Below are positions 1 to 7,653 of a stretch of 64,000 nt of DNA, piece by piece; the first letter of the stretch is position 1; each line of letters starts with the position of its first letter. Origin of the DNA: Skermania piniformis. GTDB taxonomy: Bacteria > Actinomycetota > Actinomycetes > Mycobacteriales > Mycobacteriaceae. The stretch spans positions 2,356,001 to 2,420,000 of the forward strand of contig NZ_CP079105.1 of assembly GCF_019285775.1 (NCBI RefSeq), in the 5' to 3' direction. The notes beneath the pieces were generated by a model. The model was not told the origin of the DNA. It saw nothing but the letters and a program-made list of their open reading frames with translations, and did not search any database. The translations under genes and the position numbers were made by a program.

Positions 1-121
1 CGACTACCGCGAGCACGGGCAACCGCAGCTGCTCGTCGTCCGGCTCGTCGGCGATATCGAGGACCGACCAGTCCCCTTCGTCGATCCAGGTGCCGTCCCC
101 GGGCAGCACATCCTCGGTCAT
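1..121 (-). CDS. der: Ribosome-assembly GTPase Der (EngA), N-terminal fragment
   Basis: This is the first 40 codons of Der, a GTPase with two G domains that helps mature the 50S ribosomal subunit. The gene reads leftwards and is cut by the window edge. The visible part is an acidic lead ending in LPVLAVV, which is where the first G domain begins in this family, just before its P-loop. The start is ATG at 119-121. It follows cmk by 30 bases, the same cmk-der order as in mycobacteria. The assignment rests on this short stretch plus the neighbour, so the name is likely but not proven. Confidence 0.8.
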   Translation of the reverse strand, partial: MTEDVLPGDGTWIDEGDWSVLDIADEPDDEQLRLPVLAVV

Positions 122-151
122 TGCGCCTCACTCATCTCCGCACGTGCTCAC

Positions 152-835
152 TCACCGCCGTGCACCGGTCCGGTCGGCCACGACCCGCTCCAGCTCGTCG
201 ATCACTTGGTCGATGTTCAGCTCGCTGGTATCCACCAGCACCGAATCCGGCGCCGGCCGAAGCGGCGACACCGCCCGGGTCGAGTCGAGCCCGTCGCGGC
301 GCTGCACGTCGGCCAACACCCCGGCATAGTCGTCGCCGCGGCCTTCCACGATGTTCTGCTCGTTACGGCGGCGGGCCCGGGCTTCCGGTGAGGCGGTCAG
401 ATAGATCTTCACGTCGGCATCGGGCAGCACGACAGTGCCGATGTCACGGCCTTCCACCACGATCCGATCCGCCGCGGCGACCAGCCGGCGCTGCAACTCG
501 ACCAACCCGGCCCGCACCTGCGGCACCGCAGCCACCGCCGACACCGCACCGGTGACCTGCGCACCCCGAATCTCGCTCCGCACATCCTCTCCGCCGAGCA
601 AGACCAGCTCGGCAGCCGGGTCGGTACCGATCGTGAAGTCCACCTCGGCGACCGCAGCACCGACCGCCACCGGATCGGTCAGGTCCACCCCCCGCCGCAA
701 CACCTGCAGCGTCAGTGTTCGATACATCGCACCGGTATCCAGGTACCGCGCGTCGAGCCTGGTCGCCAGCCGCCGGGACACACTCGACTTACCCGTGCCG
801 GAGGGCCCGTCCATCGCAACCGTCAGTCCGCTCAC
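152..835 (-). CDS. cmk: Cytidylate kinase
   Basis: A 227-residue cytidylate kinase that phosphorylates CMP and dCMP with ATP in pyrimidine salvage; cytoplasmic. The P-loop [11 protein letters not shown] lies at residues 8-18, followed by the nucleotide-binding YLDTGAMYR segment near residue 31 and a VVEGRDIGT motif further on, all typical of the family. The reading frame stays open upstream, but the GTG at 833-835 is preceded by GGAGGAACG, a strong ribosome binding site, and gives the usual family length. It sits between rluB and der in a run of minus-strand genes. Confidence 0.93.
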   Translation of the reverse strand: MSGLTVAMDGPSGTGKSSVSRRLATRLDARYLDTGAMYRTLTLQVLRRGVDLTDPVAVGAAVAEVDFTIGTDPAAELVLLGGEDVRSEIRGAQVTGAVSAVAAVPQVRAGLVELQRRLVAAADRIVVEGRDIGTVVLPDADVKIYLTASPEARARRRNEQNIVEGRGDDYAGVLADVQRRDGLDSTRAVSPLRPAPDSVLVDTSELNIDQVIDELERVVADRTGARR

Positions 836-863
836 CGTTCCTCCGTCCTCGTCCACCCGATCC

Positions 864-1805
864 TCACAACCCGACCATCTCGTAGAGCGCACCGATCTCG
901 TCCCGACCGAGCACGCGCAGCGATCCGGGGCGCTGGTCACGCAGCGACACCGGACCGATCCGGGTTCGGACCAACCGGGTCACCGGATGCCCGACCGCGT
1001 CCAGCAGCCGGCGCACGATGTGCTTACGACCCTCGTGCAGCTCGATCTCGACCAGCGAGCGGCCCGCACCGAGCTCGATCACCCGGAAACGATCCACCCG
1101 GACCGGGCCGTCGTCCAATTCGATCCCGTCGCGCAAGGTCTTGCCGACACCGCGGAGCACCTCACCCTGGACTGTCGCCAGATATGTCTTACCGACCTCG
1201 TAGGACGGATGCATCAGCCGATGGGACAGCTCGCCGTCGTTGGTGAGCAACAGCAGCCCCTCGGTCTCGGCATCGAGCCGACCCACGTGGAACAGTCGCT
1301 GCCCCGCCGCCACCCGCTCGGCCACGATATCGCCGACACACGGCCGGCCCAGCTCGTCGGACATGGTCGAGTGCCAGCCACGTGGTTTGTTCAGCGCCAG
1401 GTGCACCAGATCGGACCGGACCACCACGCGGACGCCGTCCACGCGGATCACCGCGGTCGTCGGATCGACCCGGCGCCCCTGCTCGGTGACGATCAACCCG
1501 TCGACCTCGACCCGACCCGACGCGATCATCTCCTCGGCCGCCCGGCGCGACGCGACGCCGGCCTGGGCCAGCACCTTCTGCAGCCGCACCCCGTCGGCCG
1601 CCGGAGGCAGCGCCGCGGGCGTCGGCCGGCCGGCCGATTCCGGCGGTATGTTCTGCCGGCTCGCCGGCTTGGCATTGCTGAGGCGTGGTGTCACGGCGGG
1701 CGGTTTGTTCACCCGCCGCTTATTTGATCTTGATTCGCTAGTTGGTTGCTGACGCTTGGATCGACCGGCTCCTGACGGGTCGTCGCGGCGGGCAGATCGG
1801 CTCAC
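864..1805 (-). CDS. rluB: 23S rRNA pseudouridine synthase, RluB/RsuA family
   Basis: A 313-residue RNA pseudouridine synthase. About 65 residues of basic, low-complexity sequence come first, then an S4 RNA-binding domain ([20 protein letters not shown]), then the catalytic domain with the conserved aspartate in [17 protein letters not shown]. The RluB/RsuA/RluE branch is clear. RluB, which modifies 23S rRNA, is inferred from its place directly after scpB, as in other actinobacteria. The GTG start at 1803-1805 overlaps the scpB stop in a GTGA junction, so the two are probably translated together. Confidence 0.88.
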   Translation of the reverse strand: MSRSARRDDPSGAGRSKRQQPTSESRSNKRRVNKPPAVTPRLSNAKPASRQNIPPESAGRPTPAALPPAADGVRLQKVLAQAGVASRRAAEEMIASGRVEVDGLIVTEQGRRVDPTTAVIRVDGVRVVVRSDLVHLALNKPRGWHSTMSDELGRPCVGDIVAERVAAGQRLFHVGRLDAETEGLLLLTNDGELSHRLMHPSYEVGKTYLATVQGEVLRGVGKTLRDGIELDDGPVRVDRFRVIELGAGRSLVEIELHEGRKHIVRRLLDAVGHPVTRLVRTRIGPVSLRDQRPGSLRVLGRDEIGALYEMVGL

Positions 1806-2476
1806 GCTCGGTCCTCGTCGATCTCCGGTACCGGTCCCGGATCTGCTGGCTTACGCAGCCGGAGATACCGCGGGTCGGTATCCAGGCTCTCGTCGATCTC
1901 GTCCACCAGGTCGACCCCGGGCAGCAGCGGCGCCAGCGGCGGCAGCTGGGCCAGCGAGGCCAGTCCGATCCGCTCCAGAAAGAGTTCCGTCGTCGTGTAG
2001 GTACTCGCCCCGGTGTCCGGGTCGGTCCCGGCCTCGGTGATCAGGCCGCGCGCCAGCAACGACCGCATCACGCCGTCTACGTTGACACCACGGACCGCGC
2101 TCACCCGCGCCCGGGTCACGGGCTGCCGATAGGCGATCACCGCCAGGGTTTCCAGGGCAGCTCGGGTCAGCTTCGACCGCGTCCCGTCGCGCAACATCTG
2201 CTCGACATACGGGGCGCACTCGCTGCGGGTGTAGAACCGCCAACCGTCACCGGCATGCCGGAGGTCGATCCCGCTCCCCCGGGCGGCGAGCTCCCCGGCC
2301 AACCGGACGAGCATCTCGACCACCCGCTCGGTCGGTTCGCCGACTGCTGCAGCCAGCTGCTGCGCCGGCGCGGGCGTATCGACCACCAGCAACATCGCCT
2401 CCAGCGCCGACCGCAGTTCATCGTCGGCCAACGGCTCGCGCAGCTCGAGTTGGGTCTCGGTAGTGGTGTCGGTCAT
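1802..2476 (-). CDS. scpB: Segregation and condensation protein B
   Basis: A 224-residue ScpB, the winged-helix subunit of the SMC-ScpAB complex that compacts and separates the chromosome. The conserved LRSALEAMLLVVDTP segment near the N terminus and the region LTRAALETLAVIAYRQPVTRA in the second half mark the two winged-helix domains. Its partner ScpA is encoded just upstream and parA before that, forming a parA-scpA-scpB segregation cluster. Fifty-one bases separate it from scpA, and its stop overlaps the rluB start. Confidence 0.93.
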   Translation of the reverse strand: MTDTTTETQLELREPLADDELRSALEAMLLVVDTPAPAQQLAAAVGEPTERVVEMLVRLAGELAARGSGIDLRHAGDGWRFYTRSECAPYVEQMLRDGTRSKLTRAALETLAVIAYRQPVTRARVSAVRGVNVDGVMRSLLARGLITEAGTDPDTGASTYTTTELFLERIGLASLAQLPPLAPLLPGVDLVDEIDESLDTDPRYLRLRKPADPGPVPEIDEDRA

Positions 2477-2527
2477 GTCGAGCAGAATCCATTTCCGGCG
2501 TGGTCCATGGTCAGGCGTGGTCCATTC

Positions 2528-3331
2528 TCAGGCGTAATCCTCGTCGGTCGTCGAACGGAACGCAGTCGGCGCGGTCCCGGTCCAGCTCACTGCCAACTCA
2601 CCGAGCGGGTCCGGCTGCTCGAACTCGATCGCCCGCTCACGATAGAGCTCCAGCAGTGCGAGGAACCGCGCGACCACCCGCAACGGCACGTCGCAATCGG
2701 CGACCAGCTCGGCAAACTGCACCCACACACCCGGACCGTGCGCCCGCAACTGATCCAACACGATCGACGCCTGTTCGGCGACCGACACCGTCGGGGTATG
2801 GAGGTGGCCGAGGCCGACCGTGGGCACCGGACGTGGACGGAACGCGATCGCCGCAATCTCGGCAAATGCGGCCGGAGTCACTCCGAGTATGACGTCGGGA
2901 AGCAATTCGGCAAATCGTGGCTCGAGCCCGACCGACCGCGGATACCGGCGCATCGCGGCCCCCTCGAGCTCGGCGAGCAGCTGCGCGACCTGCTTGAAAG
3001 CCCGGTACTGCAACAGTCTGGCAAACAAAAGGTCACGCGCCTCCAACAAGGCCAGATCCTCTTCGTCGGCGACCTCGCCGGACGGGAGCAGGCGAGCCGC
3101 CTTGAGATCGAGCAACGTCGCGGCCACGAGCAGGAACTGCGTGGTCTGCTCCAGTTCGAGCTGCGCACCGAGTTCTCGGATGTGCCTGACGAAATCATCG
3201 GTCACCTGGTGCAGCGCCACCTCGGTGACATCCAGACGACGTTGACTGATGAGCTGAAGCAGGAGATCGAACGGACCCTCGAAGTTACGCAACCGGACGT
3301 GGAAGGCACTCGGATCGTCGTGCGTCGTCAC
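2528..3331 (-). CDS. scpA: Segregation and condensation protein A
   Basis: A 267-residue ScpA kleisin, which bridges the SMC heads in the chromosome condensation complex. The N-terminal motif FHVRLRNFEGPFDLLLQLI is the family signature for the SMC neck-binding helix bundle, and the C-terminal part carries the winged-helix segment that contacts the SMC head. The start at 3331 overlaps the parA stop by four bases, so parA, scpA and scpB look like one transcript. Length is normal for actinobacterial ScpA. Confidence 0.93.
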   Translation of the reverse strand: MTTHDDPSAFHVRLRNFEGPFDLLLQLISQRRLDVTEVALHQVTDDFVRHIRELGAQLELEQTTQFLLVAATLLDLKAARLLPSGEVADEEDLALLEARDLLFARLLQYRAFKQVAQLLAELEGAAMRRYPRSVGLEPRFAELLPDVILGVTPAAFAEIAAIAFRPRPVPTVGLGHLHTPTVSVAEQASIVLDQLRAHGPGVWVQFAELVADCDVPLRVVARFLALLELYRERAIEFEQPDPLGELAVSWTGTAPTAFRSTTDEDYA

Positions 3332-4200
3332 CGGCCGATCCGGTAGATCACCTCACGGGCCAGCGCTCGGTAGGCCTGGGCACCGCCCGATCGCGGCGCC
3401 CACGAGGTGATCGGCTCGCCCGCCACGCTGGTCTCGGGGAATCGCACCGTTCGATTGATCACGGTGTCGAATACCAGGTCGCCGAACACCTCGACCACTC
3501 GCGCCATCACCTCCCGCGAATGCAGCGTGCGCGGGTCGTACATGGTCACCACGATGCCGGTCAGCGCGAGCCGATAGTTCAATCGATCGCGCACCTTGTC
3601 CACGGTGTCGTTGAGCAACGCCAAACCCCGCAGGCTGAAGTACTCACACTCCATCGGGATGATCACACCGTCCGCACAGGCCAGCGCGTTCACGGTGAGC
3701 AAACCCAACGACGGCTGGCAATCCACCAGGATGTAGTCGTAACGATCGATCACCGGGTGCAGCGCACGGCCCAGGGTCTGCTCTCTACCGACTTCGTTGA
3801 CCAGCTGGATCTCGGCGGCGGAGAGGTCGATGTTGCTCGGCAGCAGATCCAGATCGTCGACCCGGGTGCGCAGCATCACCTCGTCGATCGATACTCGGCT
3901 GCCGATCAGCAGGTCGTGCACGGTCAGCTCGAGATTGTGCAACGGCACCCCCAACCCGGCCGACAGCGCGCCCTGCGGATCGAGATCGACCACCAGCACT
4001 CGCCGCCCGGCTTCGGCCAACGCCGCGCCCAGGTTGATCGTCGAGGTGGTCTTGCCCACGCCACCCTTCTGATTGCACATGGCGAGAATCCGGGCCGGTC
4101 CGTGCGAGGCGAGCACCGGCGGATCCGGGATATGTCGATATGGACGACCGGTCGGGCCGAGCTCGCCGGCGCTGCCGGTGACCTCCTCCGATGTCGTCAC
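3328..4200 (-). CDS. ParA/Soj-type ATPase
   Basis: A 290-residue ParA-family ATPase with the deviant Walker A motif CNQKGGVGKTT at residues 42-52 and the switch region VLVVDLDPQG after it. Such ATPases move DNA or cell-pole cargo. The position just ahead of scpAB matches M. tuberculosis Rv1708, which is a second ParA copy distinct from the origin-linked parA-parB locus. No parB gene or parS-like site is visible here, so the cargo is unknown. The GTG start at 4198-4200 follows a GGGGGG tract that can act as the ribosome binding site. Confidence 0.88.
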   Translation of the reverse strand: MTTSEEVTGSAGELGPTGRPYRHIPDPPVLASHGPARILAMCNQKGGVGKTTSTINLGAALAEAGRRVLVVDLDPQGALSAGLGVPLHNLELTVHDLLIGSRVSIDEVMLRTRVDDLDLLPSNIDLSAAEIQLVNEVGREQTLGRALHPVIDRYDYILVDCQPSLGLLTVNALACADGVIIPMECEYFSLRGLALLNDTVDKVRDRLNYRLALTGIVVTMYDPRTLHSREVMARVVEVFGDLVFDTVINRTVRFPETSVAGEPITSWAPRSGGAQAYRALAREVIYRIGR

Positions 4201-4357
4201 TGCTCGCCCCCCTCGCGCGTCGTGCTGGTTCCGCTCGGCTAAACGCTACCGTTTCGCGATATACGCACTGCGGCGGACACGCTTGCCCGGCTACCGGCGT
4301 ACGATAGCGGCCAGATAGCTGAGGCTGGCATCCCAGCACACATCGGTCGAGCGGCCT

Positions 4358-4855
4358 ATGGCGTTCACCGGCAAGACGAAGCACACTGATCGGGTGAGGC
4401 GTGGAAAGAACGGCACCGAGGTAGGCGTGGCGGCAGCGGCGGCGTTCGAACTCGTGGTTCCGGTAACGGCGACGAGCACCCTCATCGACTCGGTGCACGA
4501 CGTGGCGCAGCGGCCCGGGACCGCCGCAGCGGGCCGATGGCGCTTCGACAACGTCATCGGCATCGACACTCCGCGAGTGGTCGACTGTCCGATCGACGAG
4601 CGACACCGGCACGTCTCGCCCTCCCATCGACCGATCGCGGCGGTGTCGGTGGTCGCCCAGGAAAGTGTGACCGTGGATGTCGTCTTCGACATCGGCCGAG
4701 AACTGGCCACCGCGGTCTTTCTGAGCGCACGCACGACGACCGGCGAACCGGACGAACGCTCGACCGCGCTGGCCTTACACCTGGCCTCGGAAACCCGCGC
4801 CGCGCTGGTCGCGGTCGGTCTGACCGCGCGGCTGCGGCCGCTGGACAACTGCTGA
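4358..4855 (+). CDS. Hypothetical protein, no recognised family
   Basis: A possible 165-residue protein, rich in alanine, valine and threonine, with no signal peptide, membrane segment or domain that I recognise. The last 60 residues alternate in a way that suggests a mixed alpha/beta fold. A GTG at 4394 would give a shorter form starting MRRGKNG; no convincing ribosome binding site separates the two. The opposite strand also holds an open frame (4291-4848) that looks like a mirror of this one. It opens the accessory island to the right of parA, divergent from it. Coding status is uncertain. Confidence 0.4.
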   Translation: MAFTGKTKHTDRVRRGKNGTEVGVAAAAAFELVVPVTATSTLIDSVHDVAQRPGTAAAGRWRFDNVIGIDTPRVVDCPIDERHRHVSPSHRPIAAVSVVAQESVTVDVVFDIGRELATAVFLSARTTTGEPDERSTALALHLASETRAALVAVGLTARLRPLDNC

Positions 4856-4893
4856 CCGACGAAGCCCGGAACCGAGTTCGGCCCGAGCGGCGA

Positions 4894-5151
4894 TCAAAGA
4901 TCTTCGAGCCGGACGTGCCCGTCCTGCAGGGCGCGGGCGAGGAGCCTCGCCTTTGTGTTGGCGCGCCGACCGACCGCCTCGTACTTCTTACGAACCCGGG
5001 CCAGATGCGTGTTCACGGTGCCGCGCGCGATGAACATCGCTTCGGCCACCTCACCTTTGGTTTCGTACTGCATCCAGACTTTGAGCACCAGCAGTTCGCG
5101 GGCGCTCAATCCAGGATCGGCGTAGACGGGAACTCGTCGAGCGGCAGTCAT
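4894..5151 (-). CDS. LuxR-type helix-turn-helix protein, DNA-binding domain only
   Basis: An 85-residue protein made almost entirely of a LuxR/GerE-type DNA-binding domain: GLSARELLVLKVWMQYETKG, then EVAEAMFIARGTVNTHLARVRKKYEAVGRR, which contains the recognition helix TVNTHLARVRKKY. There is no receiver or ligand-binding domain. The ATG at 5149-5151 is preceded by GGGGAG at good spacing; the frame is open further upstream, but no better site was found. It is divergent from the tandem TetR gene at 5321, sharing a 169-base intergenic region, so the two regulators may cross-control each other (inference). Confidence 0.82.
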   Translation of the reverse strand: MTAARRVPVYADPGLSARELLVLKVWMQYETKGEVAEAMFIARGTVNTHLARVRKKYEAVGRRANTKARLLARALQDGHVRLEDL

Positions 5152-5259
5152 TGCGGTTACTCCCCAACTAGGTGCGCAGCGACCCGACCTCACGGCGCGT
5201 TTATGGATGGTTCAAGAACAGATAAAGCCAACCATGCCGGACAGGCAAGAACACAGATT

Positions 5260-5295
5260 GAGACAGTTTTGTCTCAGTAGCGACAGTATTGTCTC
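5260..5295. promoter_or_regulatory. Double palindromic operator upstream of the tandem TetR gene
   Basis: Two 16-base palindromes sit side by side: GAGACAGTTTTGTCTC at 5260-5275 (perfect six-base arms) and GCGACAGTATTGTCTC at 5280-5295 (one arm mismatch). Their centres are exactly 20 bases apart, about two turns of the helix, which places two bound dimers on the same face of the DNA. The pair ends 25 bases before the start codon of the TetR-type gene, so autoregulation is the simplest reading. The LuxR-type gene could be controlled from the same site. Confidence 0.72.
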
Positions 5296-5320
5296 GGGCC
5301 GGGAACTAAACTGATTTCCC

Positions 5321-6598
5321 GTGTCCGACGACCGAGCTGCACTCATCGATGCGGCGCTCCGCATCATCATACAAAAACCTTCCACTCTTATGGAACATGG
5401 TCTGCGTACCGAATCAGTGGTCGACGAAGCGGGTTTGTATCGCGCGAAATTGAACCGAGAGTTCAAGAACAAGCCGAATTTCATCAACTCTGTGCTGAGC
5501 GCACTGTTGCCACCGCCGGCGTATCCCGCCGGCGCGGTCGGGGAGATCGTCCGCCAGCAACTGCTCGCCGATCGGCTCCGCAGCAGCGCCGCGGTCCACA
5601 AACTGATCAGCAGCCACTTCGACCGGCTCACCGAGCCGGCGGCCGTCACCCGGCGACTGCTGGCGAACCTGTTCCTCGGCACCGACCAGCATCGCGAGCG
5701 GTCCGTGCGCGACGACTACCTGCGCCGGGACCAGCTGGTCGGCGCGGCGTTCGAGGCAGGGGTCGAAGGAATCGGTGCCACCATCCGAGCGCCGTTCAAC
5801 ACCAAGACGTTCGCGGTCACGATGATCGCCGTCATCGACGGGCTGCTGTTACGGCATCGGGTCGATCCTGCCGCCGTGCCCCCGAAGGTTTTCGCGAACG
5901 CCTTGCTCGCCCTGATCAGTGCGACCGTCGATGTCGGCCAAGAGCATCGGGACCTCGACGATCAACTCGCCGAGCTCGATGCCGCCGCGAGAAGCCGGCT
6001 GCTGGTACCCCGCCAGCGGGATCTTCGTACCGCCACCATCGATGCCGCCCGCGCCGAATTCGGCCGGCGCGGCTACTATTACGCCCAGATAGACAGCATC
6101 GGCGCCAGCGTGGGCGTACCACCCGCCGAGTTTCGCAAGCTGTTCGAGACGAAAGCGCACATCGTCGTCGAAGCTCTCGGCCCGGCGATGCAGGCGATGA
6201 CCGCCGGGGTAGCCGACGACTGCACTCTCGGCCTGGACGAGATCACCGTGCTGCGCAATCACTTCCATCGGTTCGCGCAGATGGCGGCGGAGCCGGACAA
6301 CGGCCCGTTCATCGACGCGCTGCTCGCTGTCCTCGTGCACGACACCTACTCGGACCCGGCCGGACTGGTCGCGATCAAGGAACGGCTGAACATGCCGGCG
6401 ATCATCCTCCCGGTGATTGCCAGCGGTCAGCAACGCGGACTCCTCCGCTCCCAGGCAACCGCGCTCGACCTGGCTGCGTCGGCGACCAACACCATGCTGC
6501 TTCGATGCTTCACCCGGCGAAATGTTGCCGCCGAGGAAAATGCCGAGTTCATGACCGACCAGTTGCTGTACGGAATGCTGAGCCGCCCGGACCGGTAG
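5321..6598 (+). CDS. Tandem TetR-family transcriptional regulator (two TetR halves in one chain)
   Basis: A 425-residue protein that reads as two TetR units fused head to tail. The first helix-turn-helix-like region spans about residues 5-60 (ALIDAALRII ... VVDEAGLYRAKLNREFKNKP), the second about residues 235-285 (TATIDAARAEFGRRGYY ... SIGASVGVPPAEFRKLFETK). Each is followed by a helical region of the size of a TetR ligand domain. The start is a GTG. Single-chain TetR doubles are known but uncommon. It is probably autoregulated through the paired operators just upstream, and it faces the ligase/E1 operon tail to tail with only 38 bases between, so it is a candidate regulator of that operon (inference). 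Confidence 0.82.
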   Translation: MSDDRAALIDAALRIIIQKPSTLMEHGLRTESVVDEAGLYRAKLNREFKNKPNFINSVLSALLPPPAYPAGAVGEIVRQQLLADRLRSSAAVHKLISSHFDRLTEPAAVTRRLLANLFLGTDQHRERSVRDDYLRRDQLVGAAFEAGVEGIGATIRAPFNTKTFAVTMIAVIDGLLLRHRVDPAAVPPKVFANALLALISATVDVGQEHRDLDDQLAELDAAARSRLLVPRQRDLRTATIDAARAEFGRRGYYYAQIDSIGASVGVPPAEFRKLFETKAHIVVEALGPAMQAMTAGVADDCTLGLDEITVLRNHFHRFAQMAAEPDNGPFIDALLAVLVHDTYSDPAGLVAIKERLNMPAIILPVIASGQQRGLLRSQATALDLAASATNTMLLRCFTRRNVAAEENAEFMTDQLLYGMLSRPDR

Positions 6599-6636
6599 CC
6601 GACGATCCTGCCACGATCACACCGGCTGTCTGTCGA

Positions 6637-7653
6637 TCAAGCGATCGACTGTTCGACCGGCGTTTCCAACGCCCGATCCAGGTCGACCCGGTACCGGCCC
6701 GAAGGCAGATCGCCGCCACAGACGATCTGCCGGGCCGCCAGCGCCGCGACCGCACCCGCCACCGTTGCCGCGGTACCGAGCTGCGGCCAGGACACCAGGC
6801 TCCGGCCGACCTCGGACAGCGAGTAGCGAGTGCGCTCGGTCAGTTCGGCACCGACGATCGCGCCGACCAGCTGTTTGCGCGCGGCCGGATCACGCAGCTG
6901 CGCCGGCGACATCCGGTCCAGATCCCCGGCGAGCCCGTGGAACAGTGGGTATTGCGGATCGCGGTCGAAGCGTTCCACATCCAGGATCGCGTTGTCGCCG
7001 TTGTCGGTGACCATCACGACCGGGATGCCGGCGGCCCGGGCGCGGACCCGCAGATCGACCTTCATCGCGATGTCGTCGGTCTCCTCCAGGAGCACGCTCA
7101 ATCGCTCGACCGCGCCGCCACCGAGGAACGCCGACGCCGTCTCCGCGGTGCAGCCGTCGGGAAACGACTCGACCTCGCTGTACGGGTCGGCCTCCCACAC
7201 CCGGCGTTGCGCCAGTGTGGTTTTGCCGACACCGAGGTCGCAGACCGAGCCGACCAGGCGATTCAGATTGCTCGGCCCCAAGCTGTCCGGATCGGCGATC
7301 CGGAACCGGGTGGCGCCGGTGAGCGAGCACACCGACAGCGCCGACGCGCCCACGCTGAGCCCGGCGACCCCGATCAACGCCGTCGCCCAGGCCTGCTGCT
7401 CGGCATCGGTGATCAGGTGCCGGTTGCGATCGGTGCGTAGCCGTCGGTAGGCGGCCGCGGCCGGCAGCCGGACCACCGCGCGCCGCCAGGCAAACACGAT
7501 GTACCGGACGTCGGCCGGCTCGGTCGGCAGGCCGAGCGCAGCCAACTCCGGCTCGGCGACACTCCAGCCGTCCACCAGGACGAAACCCGATGCCGGATCG
7601 GTGACCGCGGCGACGCGCGCCGCGTCGGTCACCGGATGCAGTATCTCGATCAT
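6637..7653 (-). CDS. E1/ThiF/MoeB-like adenylating protein, MoeY (Rv1355c)-like
   Basis: A 338-residue member of the ThiF/MoeB/E1 superfamily, whose relatives adenylate a C-terminal carboxylate with ATP. The Rossmann nucleotide loop is GVAGLSVGAS at residues 95-104, followed by acidic D121 at the end of the second strand, the SNLNRL motif at 128-133 and K144 in GVGKTT. About 90 residues precede the nucleotide loop. No CxxC zinc pairs and no cysteine at the usual catalytic position are visible, so it may adenylate without forming a thioester. The domain style recalls the N-terminal part of mycobacterial MoeY, but the nitroreductase-like part is absent. Its ATG overlaps the ligase stop (ATGA at 7650-7653), so the two enzymes are probably made together. 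Substrate unknown. Confidence 0.8.
   Translation of the reverse strand: MIEILHPVTDAARVAAVTDPASGFVLVDGWSVAEPELAALGLPTEPADVRYIVFAWRRAVVRLPAAAAYRRLRTDRNRHLITDAEQQAWATALIGVAGLSVGASALSVCSLTGATRFRIADPDSLGPSNLNRLVGSVCDLGVGKTTLAQRRVWEADPYSEVESFPDGCTAETASAFLGGGAVERLSVLLEETDDIAMKVDLRVRARAAGIPVVMVTDNGDNAILDVERFDRDPQYPLFHGLAGDLDRMSPAQLRDPAARKQLVGAIVGAELTERTRYSLSEVGRSLVSWPQLGTAATVAGAVAALAARQIVCGGDLPSGRYRVDLDRALETPVEQSIA

Noticed and set aside
1742-3346. Long plus-strand frame opposite scpB, scpA and parA
   Set aside because: Arg/His/Gln-rich composition typical of the antisense of high-GC genes, no family motifs, and the opposite strand holds complete ScpA and ScpB.
4291-4848. Minus-strand frame mirroring the hypothetical gene at 4358-4855
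   Set aside because: Ser/Arg/Thr-rich composition typical of an antisense shadow. The plus-strand frame is the better, though still weak, candidate.
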